A stretch of DNA of 64,000 bases from Lumbricus terrestris (GCA_949752735.1 OX457052.1:39692051-39756050); one strand, 5' to 3'. Positions 31,159-42,569 are shown, counted from the stretch's first letter. Notes: generated by a model from the letters alone, not told the origin. A program made the numbers and translations.

Positions 31159-32607
31159 TGTAGCGTTTTGGGAAAAGCTACAAAATTATACTTATTTTTA
31201 TCCATGTTGGCCATAACGGTTAATCAACTCTATGCTGCACCAGAGCGAGGCTGCAGACATTACGCCAGCATGACGTGGACCTTTTGGATGACGTGGCGAA
31301 AGTGTGGGCGCCGCTGATTGGCCAAGAGCGACGCGTGACCTAAAAACAGCGGTAAAAGGTCGCTTCCGATTGGCTGCTGGACCAATCTAGGTCAGTAGGA
31401 CAAAGAGACGCAAAGAGAGGTGAAACCGACGAGAAAGACTAGGCCATCTTTTTGAATAGAAATTCGTTTAAAACTAAGTTTTCGGGCATCTAAATTAATA
31501 AGGAAGTCAACTAAATTAATAGATAATAAAGTAAACGACCGCTGGTCGCCTCCGGTGGAAAGAGAACGTCGAAATAAGCAAAACCGCTTAGGAATCAGGG
31601 AAGTAGAAATAAATTCAAGTGTAGCGTGCTGAATCTGTAAATGAATGAATGTGTAAAATGGCCGGAACGCGTTGATATAGATTATATAGCGCATTACAGG
31701 TAGAGCGAAGGATAAATTAGCGCTTGTATTAAGAAGTGTGAATATATTGAAAGAGTTGCTAGAAGTAGCCTTGCGATATAACTGTTGCTGTGGTCGTGGT
31801 AAATTAGTGCAAAGTGTTGATGTTAATTCGTTGCTTTCGTGTAACTGATTAATAGCGTGATTTGACCTTCTGCAGTAGTTAAGGAAATAAGAACTGAACT
31901 GATAGTCTAGTTATATGCAGGAGCATAAAGGATAGGTATCAAGTAATGCAAAGTGTGTAATAACCAGCCATAAATGCTGTGTAGTGTTAGGAATACTTTG
32001 TGTTGAACTGATAAGTATTATAGGCAGAATTGTATTTGCACAGGTTGCTGCCAATTGTATATTAATTAAGTAGTGTTGCAAGAATAAATAAAGCGTTGAA
32101 TATTGAACTAGAATTGAAGGTGATTCACTGACTGACTTGCAATTAGTTGTAAAACAGAATAATCCCATGTCTCGTGCCAGCTCTTTGAGGGGGGACGCCC
32201 TAGAGGAATCGGATGATTCGGAGGGAGGGGGGTCAGTCAGTAGTGATGAGAGATTGATAGAGCGCCAGATATATCCAGCCAAATACTCTCCGCCACCTCT
32301 TCAGGAGTTCGAGTCCCTTTCGCCCAAAGCTGCCGCGGGGATAACGAACTCAGACGAGCACCGGAAAGAGGGTGCTGTCGCGCGTCGACAAACCGCCGCG
32401 GAGACATGTCCTGTAGGCCCTGGTACCCATGAAAGAAGAGAATCTGGACGTTCCTCCCTGTCGTTCACACCTGAGGTTCCCGTAGGTGGTTCCCTGTCGC
32501 CCCGGCAGTACGCCGCCACACTAGGGGAGGGGGGCGAAAGTAAGCGAGTAAGTGGGGCATCCCTTGCAAGCGCTTCCGGTCCCCTAGCGGTTAGGGCGGG
32601 CGTAACA
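31159..32607 (+). repeat. 5' LTR (1449 bp)
   Basis: It starts tgtagcgttttggg and ends gggcgtaaca, and as far as I can compare by eye is identical to 37743-39191. A poly(A) signal aataaataaa is at about 32083-32092, so gag codons from 32167 fall in U5 or late R. Flanks give a 4-5-bp target duplication (atat/aatat at 31154-31158 and 39191-39195). LTRs of equal length and near identity imply a recent insertion. Confidence 0.92.
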
Positions 32608-35031
32608 AATGGTACCAGAAGTGGGGTAGAAGTGGAACAAGGGGAACAAGTGGAACAGGTGGAACCAAGAAAATTTGGAAGGGCAGAATTTCCTGGAGAG
32701 AGAGAGAAGTGGGAAGGCGAAGAAATGGCTTATTATGGCGCTAGACCCAAGCGTCCTTCGGACTACCCTGTTACCGCAGCAATTGATGCGGGTTTTGATT
32801 TTGAATTTTACATGAGAGATAAACAAGCGAGGTGGATTAACAGAAAGCTTGGAGGAAATAATTATGAAAGTGAAGGTTCAGAGGTAACTGATCTGCGACC
32901 CTTTCATAATGTTCTGTTGCATCCTAATATGTTGAATTTGGATAAAGGTTGTGTTGGGATCCTTGCTAACTCTGAGTGTATAGTTTCAGATATGGAGGAT
33001 GGGGATTCGGCGCTGCCGAGGGAACTGGGACTCCCGACTTCGGATGCACATCCCGGGCACCCAACCCTAGTCCACCCTCGGGCTACCACCTTCCCACCAC
33101 CGCCTCCCTCGTCGCACCCTTTCGCCGTCCGAGCCCCTCCTGCTCCGACCCCGAACACAATCGGTGGTGTCGTCAAGTCGAATCCTTGGGTGAGAACCGT
33201 CACCCCGGTCACAGCCTCGGTGTGCAAACTGTCCGTATCCGTCGTGTCGTCGACTCAGTCAATCATGTCGACCTTGTCCTCGTCGTTGAAACCACAGGTT
33301 ACACAAAGTTCCGCCTACCTGCCCTCGAACCCTGGCCCTCCCGCTCACCTGTCAGGTTGTCAACCAACAACCGCTCTGTGTCGGCCAGCTTCCGCCTACG
33401 ATGAACGATTCTGGGTAACCACACGAGCAGCCCAGAACAACCTGGAAGCGAAGTTCCATGTTGTGTCTACATCCGGGAGCGAAAACAGTCAGTTCCAGTT
33501 CGAACAGTATGCAGAACCGCCTACAGCTGAACCTCAACCAACGATCCAAGGTCGTTCTCAGCCGAGTACGACTCCACCCTCGTCGGTCACTGTGCAGTCC
33601 CAATCACGCGTGAGCAGAACTGTTGATTCGAAATCCAGACAGTATATGAAATTGGACAGGTACAATGGAAAGACATCGGTCGAAGCTTTCCTAAAGAAAT
33701 TCGAGATCTGTGCGAACAGTAATGGTTGGACAGATGGGGAGAAATTCGCCCAGCTGACCTGTGCCTTGACAGAGCCAGCTGATCAGCTGCTCTACGAGTT
33801 CGACTCCGAGACCATAGCATCCTGGTCTGACCTGGTTGATCGTCTACGCCTGCGGTATGGAAGCTCCGATCAAGCCGTCCTCTACCAGACCCAATTGAGC
33901 ACACGACGTCAAAAGATGGGTGAAGACCTCAGCTCTGTAGTACGAGACATTCGACGAATCATGATCCTGGCGTTCCCTGGTCCCACCTCGGTGCACAGTG
34001 AAGTCATAGCGATTCGTGCCTTTCTCGACGCCCTGCGAGACAGAGACTTAGCCATGAAGGTTCGTGAGAGAGAACCTACCACCTTGGACCATGCTTATAA
34101 GACTGCCATGCGTTTAGAGGGTTACCGTCAAGCAGATGATGGTAACCTCGGCCGCGATGAACATCGACCCAGTCGGGTAAAAACTGTAACGGAAGTAGAC
34201 TCTGCCCCTGCTGACAGTCAGAGACAATTCCAAGAAATCGTGTTGAATAGGCTGGAGCAGATGGAAGCAAGAATAAACGCCATATGCAGCAGCCCCTCCG
34301 GCGATGGACAATTTCGCCCCTGGCGGCCCCGAAGTCAAGTTCCACCCAGGGCGGAACCTACCTTCGGAAACCAGCGAACAGTTAACCGCTCATCCAGGTT
34401 CCCCGCGGGTGACCGTCGCTGCTTCGAGTGTCAACAACCCGGTCACTTTGCTCGAGTTTGTCCCACTCGTAACCACGACTCGACGCCGGAGGAGGAGGGA
34501 GAAGGACTGGAACACAATGAAGCACGCCAGGTTCAGCAGAAGAGCCGCCCTGCGCAGTGTCGTCGAGTCATCGTCTCAACCGCTGTCCCGGTGTCTTCGA
34601 ACTGCAAAGTAAAAGAAAAGCCTTCAGTGAGGCGTTCGAATCCAAAAGTCGCTGGAAAATCCTGTGTTATCCCACGAGCATCGGTCGAAGCGGAAGCGCT
34701 ACCACCAGAAGGAGTTCCTGTTCCAGCCAGTCCTGGGGGGAAGATCGACCAGCCCAAGGTGGTGGCCCGAGTCCCGCCTCGTCGGGGTGTGCATCTGCCC
34801 TCCCACTTCGCCAGCCCTACCTGCGGTGGAATGTGGCCTCTACCGACTTTCGGCGGGCTTCGTGGTGCTAACATGCATCCTTCCTCTGGTCTCGCCGCCT
34901 ATCGAGACAGAGAGAGGAAACGCACCAGAGTTCCGCAGAATCGTCACTTTCTGTCGAGAGGCACCATTCCTCACCATCGCTGGCGAGATCACCAAGAAAG
35001 CTTCGTGCAGCCTTGGGGATATAAAGAGTAA
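32167..35031 (+). CDS. Gag-like polyprotein of the LTR retrotransposon, 954 aa
   Basis: The first in-frame ATG is 32167, inside the 5' LTR. About 147 codons are LTR-encoded and the frame continues through the primer-binding site. Residues 1-490 are low-complexity Ser/Pro/Glu-rich. At about 490-680 there is a capsid-like region with KLDRYNGKTSVEAFLKKFE, ADQLLYEF and VDRLRLRYGSS, typical of retrotransposon Gag. A CCHC zinc knuckle CFECQQPGHFARVC starts at residue 752 (C-x2-C-x4-H-x4-C). A basic, Pro-rich tail follows. Gag forms the particle that packages element RNA. No protease motif follows in frame. Other long frames across 34533-35041 have no recognised family. Confidence 0.85.
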   Translation: MSRASSLRGDALEESDDSEGGGSVSSDERLIERQIYPAKYSPPPLQEFESLSPKAAAGITNSDEHRKEGAVARRQTAAETCPVGPGTHERRESGRSSLSFTPEVPVGGSLSPRQYAATLGEGGESKRVSGASLASASGPLAVRAGVTNGTRSGVEVEQGEQVEQVEPRKFGRAEFPGEREKWEGEEMAYYGARPKRPSDYPVTAAIDAGFDFEFYMRDKQARWINRKLGGNNYESEGSEVTDLRPFHNVLLHPNMLNLDKGCVGILANSECIVSDMEDGDSALPRELGLPTSDAHPGHPTLVHPRATTFPPPPPSSHPFAVRAPPAPTPNTIGGVVKSNPWVRTVTPVTASVCKLSVSVVSSTQSIMSTLSSSLKPQVTQSSAYLPSNPGPPAHLSGCQPTTALCRPASAYDERFWVTTRAAQNNLEAKFHVVSTSGSENSQFQFEQYAEPPTAEPQPTIQGRSQPSTTPPSSVTVQSQSRVSRTVDSKSRQYMKLDRYNGKTSVEAFLKKFEICANSNGWTDGEKFAQLTCALTEPADQLLYEFDSETIASWSDLVDRLRLRYGSSDQAVLYQTQLSTRRQKMGEDLSSVVRDIRRIMILAFPGPTSVHSEVIAIRAFLDALRDRDLAMKVREREPTTLDHAYKTAMRLEGYRQADDGNLGRDEHRPSRVKTVTEVDSAPADSQRQFQEIVLNRLEQMEARINAICSSPSGDGQFRPWRPRSQVPPRAEPTFGNQRTVNRSSRFPAGDRRCFECQQPGHFARVCPTRNHDSTPEEEGEGLEHNEARQVQQKSRPAQCRRVIVSTAVPVSSNCKVKEKPSVRRSNPKVAGKSCVIPRASVEAEALPPEGVPVPASPGGKIDQPKVVARVPPRRGVHLPSHFASPTCGGMWPLPTFGGLRGANMHPSSGLAAYRDRERKRTRVPQNRHFLSRGTIPHHRWRDHQESFVQPWGYKE
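32610..32626 (+). promoter_or_regulatory. Primer-binding site (tRNA-Leu type)
   Basis: tggtaccagaagtgggg begins two bases after the LTR. It is complementary to the CCA-ended 3' terminus of Leu-type tRNAs, which end in a CCCCACTCCTGGTA-like sequence plus CCA. It lies inside the Gag reading frame. Confidence 0.75.
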
Positions 35032-37729
35032 TGTAGTGTAATGTGATGGTAACGTCGCGTAATGGCGACGAGTAGTGACTTTGGCGAGAAGCCTAGGTTT
35101 TAGTTCCTTTCGATGAATAAAATGTTTATTTTTTAACTTTGATCTAGGTTAGATCATTGGGGGTAGATTAGAATTGTTTACTTGTGTGTTTTATTGCATT
35201 GTTGCTTTTATTGCCACAGAAGAAAGGCAAAATGTTGTGCTTGCATGTTATTTCAAAGTCTGATGTGCATAACCTTGATTGCAGATTAAAGTTGAATCTA
35301 AAATGTGCTAGATTAGGAGCAAATTGCATTTGTGCATTGATTGAAAAGCAGACTGCTGGAATTTGGTGAATTATCCTGATGTATGCATTGGCCTGAGTAG
35401 TCGGTAAGTGAGTAAGTTGTAGACTAGTAGGCAGACTGATGTTGTTGCAGGCATTAAGAATTGCATGCGAAGGTGAGACTAAGGACCTGTTATTTGGTAA
35501 GAGCGGTAATCCGTCCAATCGTCGCTATTGGTTGCTCAAGTGTACTCTTTCCTGTGTGGAAATGGAGGTGTAGAGGTCATGGTGCATAGGTACGCTTCTC
35601 TAAGCGGTAAGGCCTGGTGTAGGTAGCTTCAGCCTTCATGTAATGTGTCTTGCCTGTAATAATGATTAGTGCCAATGTCTATGATTTTTATCTTACTGGG
35701 AGAGTACGGCTGTGGAAATGGTTTGACATAGGATAATAGAATTCTTAAAGAACACTGCATATATGCAAGATTGCTGTTGATACTTAGCTATTTGTCATGT
35801 TGAATAATAGTCTAAATTCTTATATAAAAGTTGTTGTAAGGATTGAGCTCCTGATTAAGCAGTAACTGGGAAACAGTAGTAATAATTGACCAGGAGTCTA
35901 AGGTGTGTATTGCCCTGAAGAAGTTAAGTAAACAGATCGGTGGTAAACTTGTAGGTAGACTGAAATTGTTGCAGGCATTAAGGGTTACATAGAAGAGGAG
36001 ACTGGTGGTCTGTTAGTTAGATGAGCTGTAATCCGTCCAGTCGCAGTTATTGGTTGCTCGAGAGTTCTTCCTGTGTGGAAATGAATGAGATGTAATAAGC
36101 GGTAATCCGTCCAATCGTCGTTATTGGTTGCTTGAGAAATTTCCTGTGTGGGAATGAATGAGATGTACTCTTTCCGTTGGTGGAAATGGATGTAAACTTC
36201 TTCCTGTGTGGAAATGAATGAGATGTAATAAGCGGTAATCCGTCCAATCGTCGTTATTGGTTGCTTGAGAATTTTCCTGTGTGGGAATGAATGTAATAAG
36301 CGGTAATCCGTCCAATCGTCGTTATTGGTTGCTTGCGAATTTTCCTGTGTGGGAATGCATGAGATGTACTCTTTCCGTTGGTGGAAATGGATGTAAACTT
36401 TTTCCTGTGTGGAAATGATGGTGAGATATTCTTTCCGTTGGTGGAAATGTGTGTACTTGGTCCTGTGTAAACTTCCTGTGTGGAAAGGTGACGTGGAGGT
36501 AACAGCGTAGGTCATGGAGTCAATCCGTCCTAGTAGGCATAGGTACGCTTCACTAAGCGGTAATGCCTTATGCAGCTGGTTCAAGCCTTGTTGTAACGTG
36601 TTGTGCCTGTAATAATGTGTCAGCTACTGATGTGATGATTTGTGCCTGCTGAGAGTTAACTTTGGGCTGGATACATAATGACAGAAAAATGATTCATCTT
36701 AAGTTTAGTTGTTTTTTTTGGATGAAAACTGCTTTAAGTCAAATTGCTTATATTTCGTGTTAGTCTAAGTTGTCGTTAAGGTTGTAGCTGATAACATGTT
36801 AACTGCGCTAGGATTATCTGTAGGATTGGGAGCCGAAGCATGATTGTATGTGTTAGAGGACATTCTCTTGGTTTGTGGCTTCGAGCTGTTGCTGAAATGG
36901 ATTGTAGTACATTGTTTACTGTAACTGTTTGATGTGCACTACCTGAAACCTGGGTGGGAGGATAACCCGATAGCACCTGATAATGTGTAAGAGTATGGAT
37001 AATATTTCTATTGGGATTTCCAACCCTGCTTTAGTTCAGAGACTTTGTGTCTGGTAGTTAGTAGTCCCGGGGTTCGTGGAAGCAGAGACTGGTGATTAAA
37101 CACCAATGGCCTGTATTCCGACGAGGATTGGGTAACCAATGGACGTAGTTAGTAACCCTAGTGAGGTAAAGGCTGGCCTAGTGGTATGCTTTCTCTGAAT
37201 CGCCTGATACCCTGACCTTGTGCCTTTGCTGAATTGTGGTCTGCGTGGAGTAGGGAGCGAGAGTGAGTTGGAGACTTTCAATTTAAGTAGACGTCCCCCC
37301 CCTCTTTTTGCTGGTGATTCCGAACGTATGGTTTCAGGGAGATTGCAAAGTAAGGATGTTACATGAGCGTAAACATTGCCCTGCAGTCACCTTGAGAATT
37401 TAAGCGGCTGTGTTGTTAGGGTTTAGTTGTTATGAGTAAAGACGTGCTAAGATGCTGTACTTTGTATGCCTGAACTTTTACAACAAGCGTTGCTAGGAGA
37501 CTAATTAGTTGATTTCTCCTTTTGTGAATTAGGAACCCTGTTGGTTTTTAGAGTTAAAATGAGACTTCATACAGTTGTTGATGTAGAATTGCCTGCTTAC
37601 TGTTCGGACTGTTCTCAAGCAGCAATGTCTTTTAGTATAGTAGTGATGACCCTGGCTTAGCAACTCATGTACAACGGATTCAGTACGCGACCACTGCTGA
37701 ATTTTCCAGTAATATGGAAAATTCGGGTT
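35032..37729 (+). other. Non-coding interior of the LTR element with internal duplication
   Basis: It contains two diverged copies of a long segment: one from about 35445 (caggcattaag, gcggtaatccgtccaatcg, cataggtacgcttct, gcctgtaataatg) to about 35680, the other from about 35970 to 36640 with the same landmarks. The second copy is expanded by tandem repeats of ggtaatccgtccaatcgtcg and tcctgtgtgg-aaatgaatg words (36085-36440). No protein family was recognised. Confidence 0.7.
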
Positions 37730-37742
37730 AAGGAGGGGAGAG
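37728..37742 (+). promoter_or_regulatory. Polypurine tract
   Basis: aaggaggggagag directly precedes the 3' LTR, as expected for plus-strand priming. Confidence 0.8.
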
Positions 37743-39191
37743 TGTAGCGTTTTGGGAAAAGCTACAAAATTATACTTATTTTTATCCATGTTGGCCATAA
37801 CGGTTAATCAACTCTATGCTGCACCAGAGCGAGGCTGCAGACATTACGCCAGCATGACGTGGACCTTTTGGATGACGTGGCGAAAGTGTGGGCGCCGCTG
37901 ATTGGCCAAGAGCGACGCGTGACCTAAAAACAGCGGTAAAAGGTCGCTTCCGATTGGCTGCTGGACCAATCTAGGTCAGTAGGACAAAGAGACGCAAAGA
38001 GAGGTGAAACCGACGAGAAAGACTAGGCCATCTTTTTGAATAGAAATTCGTTTAAAACTAAGTTTTCGGGCATCTAAATTAATAAGGAAGTCAACTAAAT
38101 TAATAGATAATAAAGTAAACGACCGCTGGTCGCCTCCGGTGGAAAGAGAACGTCGAAATAAGCAAAACCGCTTAGGAATCAGGGAAGTAGAAATAAATTC
38201 AAGTGTAGCGTGCTGAATCTGTAAATGAATGAATGTGTAAAATGGCCGGAACGCGTTGATATAGATTATATAGCGCATTACAGGTAGAGCGAAGGATAAA
38301 TTAGCGCTTGTATTAAGAAGTGTGAATATATTGAAAGAGTTGCTAGAAGTAGCCTTGCGATATAACTGTTGCTGTGGTCGTGGTAAATTAGTGCAAAGTG
38401 TTGATGTTAATTCGTTGCTTTCGTGTAACTGATTAATAGCGTGATTTGACCTTCTGCAGTAGTTAAGGAAATAAGAACTGAACTGATAGTCTAGTTATAT
38501 GCAGGAGCATAAAGGATAGGTATCAAGTAATGCAAAGTGTGTAATAACCAGCCATAAATGCTGTGTAGTGTTAGGAATACTTTGTGTTGAACTGATAAGT
38601 ATTATAGGCAGAATTGTATTTGCACAGGTTGCTGCCAATTGTATATTAATTAAGTAGTGTTGCAAGAATAAATAAAGCGTTGAATATTGAACTAGAATTG
38701 AAGGTGATTCACTGACTGACTTGCAATTAGTTGTAAAACAGAATAATCCCATGTCTCGTGCCAGCTCTTTGAGGGGGGACGCCCTAGAGGAATCGGATGA
38801 TTCGGAGGGAGGGGGGTCAGTCAGTAGTGATGAGAGATTGATAGAGCGCCAGATATATCCAGCCAAATACTCTCCGCCACCTCTTCAGGAGTTCGAGTCC
38901 CTTTCGCCCAAAGCTGCCGCGGGGATAACGAACTCAGACGAGCACCGGAAAGAGGGTGCTGTCGCGCGTCGACAAACCGCCGCGGAGACATGTCCTGTAG
39001 GCCCTGGTACCCATGAAAGAAGAGAATCTGGACGTTCCTCCCTGTCGTTCACACCTGAGGTTCCCGTAGGTGGTTCCCTGTCGCCCCGGCAGTACGCCGC
39101 CACACTAGGGGAGGGGGGCGAAAGTAAGCGAGTAAGTGGGGCATCCCTTGCAAGCGCTTCCGGTCCCCTAGCGGTTAGGGCGGGCGTAACA
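37743..39191 (+). repeat. 3' LTR (1449 bp)
   Basis: Second LTR copy. It contains the first about 147 Gag codons again, which run out of the element to a stop at 39257. Confidence 0.92.
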
Positions 39192-39749
39192 ATATATCGT
39201 TTCGAGCGTGAAATTATTGTAAGATCTAGTGGTGAATATCCTAAATACTGTGTTTAATAAAATTCCAAAAGATGACATTACAAAATAATTAAATACAAGG
39301 TGTTCAGAGGAAGGTTTTACCCTACACCTGGGACAAAACGCCTCTTGTCGCACATTTGTATTTTCCGATAACCTTTGTGACTTCTAATTTAATATAATAT
39401 TTAATAATATTAAACTAAAAACTAAGTAGGGCCTATCATGCGAAATTTATTAATGATATTGATATATCATACATATAATATCATAACACATATAGGCCTT
39501 TAATAAGTATACCTAGGCCTACCGGTAGTTGATTATTTTGTACTGATTTATATAACGTAAAACTAATACATTTATTATTTAAAATTAAATAGTAGACCTA
39601 ATTATTTGAATTCAAACAAAATAACACTACAAGACAGCACGATGCCCTCTTGAAAGAACGCCTGAGCTGTTGACCTCTTGACCCAATGAAGTAGACAAAT
39701 ATCCATCTGGGACCCTCTGCTTATCAGGCATCAGTTTCAGAGACAAGAG

Positions 39750-40037
39750 CAGTGGCGGCGCTAGGGGGGCTGGGGCCCCCTGCAAGAGGCTCAGCCCCCC
39801 CTAAAAAATGACCATCTGAATTATTTTACATTGAAATATCCACGATTTTGGTCGATGACTAAAAAAAAAACAAAGGTCGTCAGAAATTTTGGCGGCGAAC
39901 ATAAAAAATTTTCATGAAATTTTGGTCGATGACTAAAAAAAAAAAAAAAAAGGTCGTCAGAAATTTTGGCGGCGAAAATGTGAAATTTGGCCGCGGGCTT
40001 CAGCCCCTCCAAAACTGAAATCCTGGCGCCGGCACTG
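39750..40037. mobile_element. hAT MITE, 288 bp, nested
   Basis: Exact 8-bp duplication gacaagag (39742-39749 and 40038-40045). Termini are CAGTGGCGGCGCTAGG and cctggcgccggcactg. Two internal copies of ttttggtcgatgactaaaaa and aaggtcgtcagaaattttgg are present. Confidence 0.9.
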
Positions 40038-40489
40038 GACAAGAGCCAAGCCAGACTAATCTACTAGCAGCCCACAGATGGAAAGGTACTAACTCTACCC
40101 GAGCCAGCATACTCCAGCATACTCACCTTCTATTCGGCCATTGGGCGAACTGGGCAATGGATGCAGCAGAATCCAGATAATTATTCATTATTCTGACCCA
40201 AGATTCCTTCACAACCAGTTGACCGCGCGAATTTGTATACTGCGTGGATCATTAACTGGGGTGGGATATTTCTGAGTGGAAATATCTTGGGTGCAGCCAG
40301 AGTGTGTGACCTAACAACCCCAGCTGCGTTGTGGCTTGGTCATTTACAATGAGTATGGGGCGCCTGTTGGTGCGCAATGGGGCGCCAAAATCATGCCTGG
40401 CAAGCGGTTTGTAAGCAATATGCTATGAGCTACGCCTACACCCTGGGACTCTACCAGTATCCTTCCTTACTAAACTTAAAACTGTTCTT

Positions 40490-40582
40490 TTTGTGCGCGC
40501 TGGAGTTGGGAGCGCTTCTGAGTAGTTTTTCTTGAAGGAGCGCTATATAAATGTCCGAATGAATGAATGAATGAATGAATAT
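40490..40582 (+). mobile_element. LINE/SINE 3' tail fragment
   Basis: gggagcgcttctgagtag, tcttgaaggagcgctatat, then aaatgtccgaatgaatgaat is the plus-strand version of the shared tail, ending in (GAAT)n. The 5' part of the parent element is not clear. Confidence 0.65.
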
Positions 40583-41640
40583 GATTCTTACTGGATGTTT
40601 TGGGGCGCCAAAATTGAATCTTACAAATTTATATGGTACAAATTAGCCAAAATATAAGTGCAAAATTGCTACTTTCAACCCTCATTTTGGCGCCCCCTTC
40701 CCCCGGCGCCCGGGAACACGTGTACCCCCTGACCCCCCTAGCTACGCTACTGATGATGTCACAAGGCGGAGTTGAACAGGGAACCCATTCCAGCTGGGTT
40801 CTAGGGCCAGCCATGCACTGAGAAAGAGCGCCGATGCATTAGCCTATAGCAGTTCGACAGCGATCGAGGGGCCAAGAGTTCACCTTGACCAGCCGATCGG
40901 AGGTCAGATCGCTGCTGCACACCAGAGGTGGGACAGCAGATCGAGTTCCTGTAGGTAAGCCTACATATGGGAGCTAGACCCTCTATGCAGCGCCAGACTA
41001 ATGCAGAAACCATTATAAGTGACCCGCTAGCTGTGGTAGCCTATTGGAAGCCAGTGGAGGACATTCCGCATGTACTCCGTAACTTGATCAAATTTAGGGA
41101 TGCGACCAATAAGACGTGCGGCAGTGCGCAGGATCCGGTCAAGACACCCAATCCGGATCGCCGTGAGCCCGACCTAGAGTGCGCTACAATAGTCGAGGCA
41201 AGAGACCACAAAGACGTGGACAAGAGTGGCAGCAGCAGTAGGGGTCAAAGATCGAGATACCACCCTAGATTTCTTTCTTTCGAGAACACTATAGCTCGAC
41301 CCCGGCCTATAGTAGCCTAATGTGAAGCCAGCTGCCAGGAGAGGGCCAAGGTCTGCAGTATAGATGATGTAAAGCAAAGGACCCAGGAACAGAACTTTGT
41401 GGCAAACCAAAGGGAGCAGGAACCCAAGCTTGGCGACCTATAGCAGATCCACAAGCCACAATGAAAGAACGGTCCTGGAGATAAGGGGTAAGCGGCCGTA
41501 AGCCAAGCAAGAAAGTTTCCAGAGGCCAAAAGACGTCAAAAGCTGCTCCAGAAGAATATCATGGTCCACTGTATCAAATGCACCACTGACATTAAACAGT
41601 GCCAAAAGGTAACCTGTGACTGATGTCACTTATCAATGGC

Positions 41641-42536
41641 CCATAAATGTTTGAAAGAAGGCGCACAAGTAAAGTTTCCGTAGATCTGATCGAGTGACCT
41701 TTCCGAAAACCAGGTTGGAAGATTGGTAATTTGGTAGCCTATATAGCGCATATTCGTTTAATTTAAAATCAGACAATTCCTGGTGACACACCGCACCATT
41801 CTCATAATAAATTTTCTTTTGTCAATGAATCAACACGTCTCAGCAGTTACCGTAGGCCTACTCTAATGTAAATCTTCGAGAATTTCTCAGCGCCCACAAA
41901 AGCCACGTCAGGGAGACCAGCTTATTCACCGGCGCTATGTACTTTTCTTGCTTAAGGTAGGGTCAGACCATCAGATCGAGGATCTTCCGTAAATAACGTC
42001 ACGCAATTTAGGACGATTTTTCCATCTTCCCTTCGTCACGCGTCAGCACAAAAGTCATGTCTAGCAAGGGACCGTCACAAAATTAATCGTCACAGATGTG
42101 TAACCTCTCCCTCTGCATGTAGGTGCGTGACGTCATTTATGGACGATCCCTATGCTACTACGAAACCATCGACCTAGTTTCTGCATTGCGCTGACGGAGG
42201 CGATTTTTCGAAAATCTGAACTACCGCTTGCGATGCACAGGCGTTGAATTGGCTAGCAGAGCCAAGTAGGCCTAGACTGCAGCTAGGGTAGGGCCGTGTT
42301 TCGGGTGGCTTTCAATGAGTTTCACAAACCCACGCGATATTCGACTCATAGCCTGCTGGGCTGGAACACGACCGTCTATAGCGGGAAACATGTAGGATTG
42401 TAGTCTTTGTAGAGGCCTACAGCGCATAGCCTACATACGTAGGCCTATACGTTATTATTATGTCGGTTTTAAGGTTGAAGACGAAGCGCTGACTGGCCTG
42501 CAGACGCCTCGTCCTTCCTCCGCTGCAGGCCAAAAC

Positions 42537-42569
<33 letters not shown>

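Larger units (their letters stand above)
31159..39191 (+). mobile_element. Gag-only LTR retrotransposon, intact ends, 8.0 kb
   Basis: Two 1449-bp LTRs, a primer-binding site, a polypurine tract and one long Gag-type ORF are present. The 2.7 kb between the ORF end (35031) and the 3' LTR has no protease, reverse transcriptase, RNase H or integrase motif in any frame I could read. It probably depends on a related autonomous element. The Gag fold (YNGKTSVEAFLKKFE, RLRYG, CCHC knuckle) is closest in style to Ty3/gypsy-like elements, but without pol the lineage is not fixed. Confidence 0.85.
30781..40752. mobile_element. hAT-type DNA element (hosts an LTR retrotransposon)
   Basis: Exact 8-bp target duplication atgatgtc (30773-30780 and 40753-40760). 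Inverted termini CAGTGGCGTAGCTAGG and cctagctacgctactg (15 of 16 pairs match). Inner ends share ggcgcccgggg and ggcgccccc words. Without the 8-kb LTR element and the nested MITE it would be under 2 kb and encodes no recognisable transposase. Confidence 0.85.
30640..41640 (-). mobile_element. CR1/L2-like LINE split by a hAT element
   Basis: Blocks 30640-30772 and 40761-41640 belong to one minus-strand LINE. From the 5' side, frames show GYLLALFNVSGAFDTVDHDI, the GPLLYIIYTADLGPLL block, LVHVFVVSCLDYCSAL, then RSDLRSAGQGELLAPRS and RRSFSVHGWPRTQLEWVP. Read across one target duplication, the coding tail continues (CDIIPTVRVSFLLKN) to a stop, followed by the tail gggagcgcttctgagtag and tgagctatataaat. 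Several frameshifts make the copy inactive. Confidence 0.8.

Noticed and set aside
31911..32282. 123-codon antisense frame in the 5' LTR (and 38495-38866 in the 3' LTR)
   Set aside because: It overlaps the Gag start on the opposite strand, has no recognised family and is duplicated only because the LTR is.
34533..35041. Overlapping + frames (104 and 125 codons) after the zinc knuckle as a possible protease by frameshift
   Set aside because: I find no D-S/T-G-A active-site motif in these frames, so they are treated as chance overlap.
36040..36440. CRISPR-like array suggested by regularly spaced repeats
   Set aside because: Repeats are diverged, spacers are themselves repeats, and the region is the interior of an animal retrotransposon.
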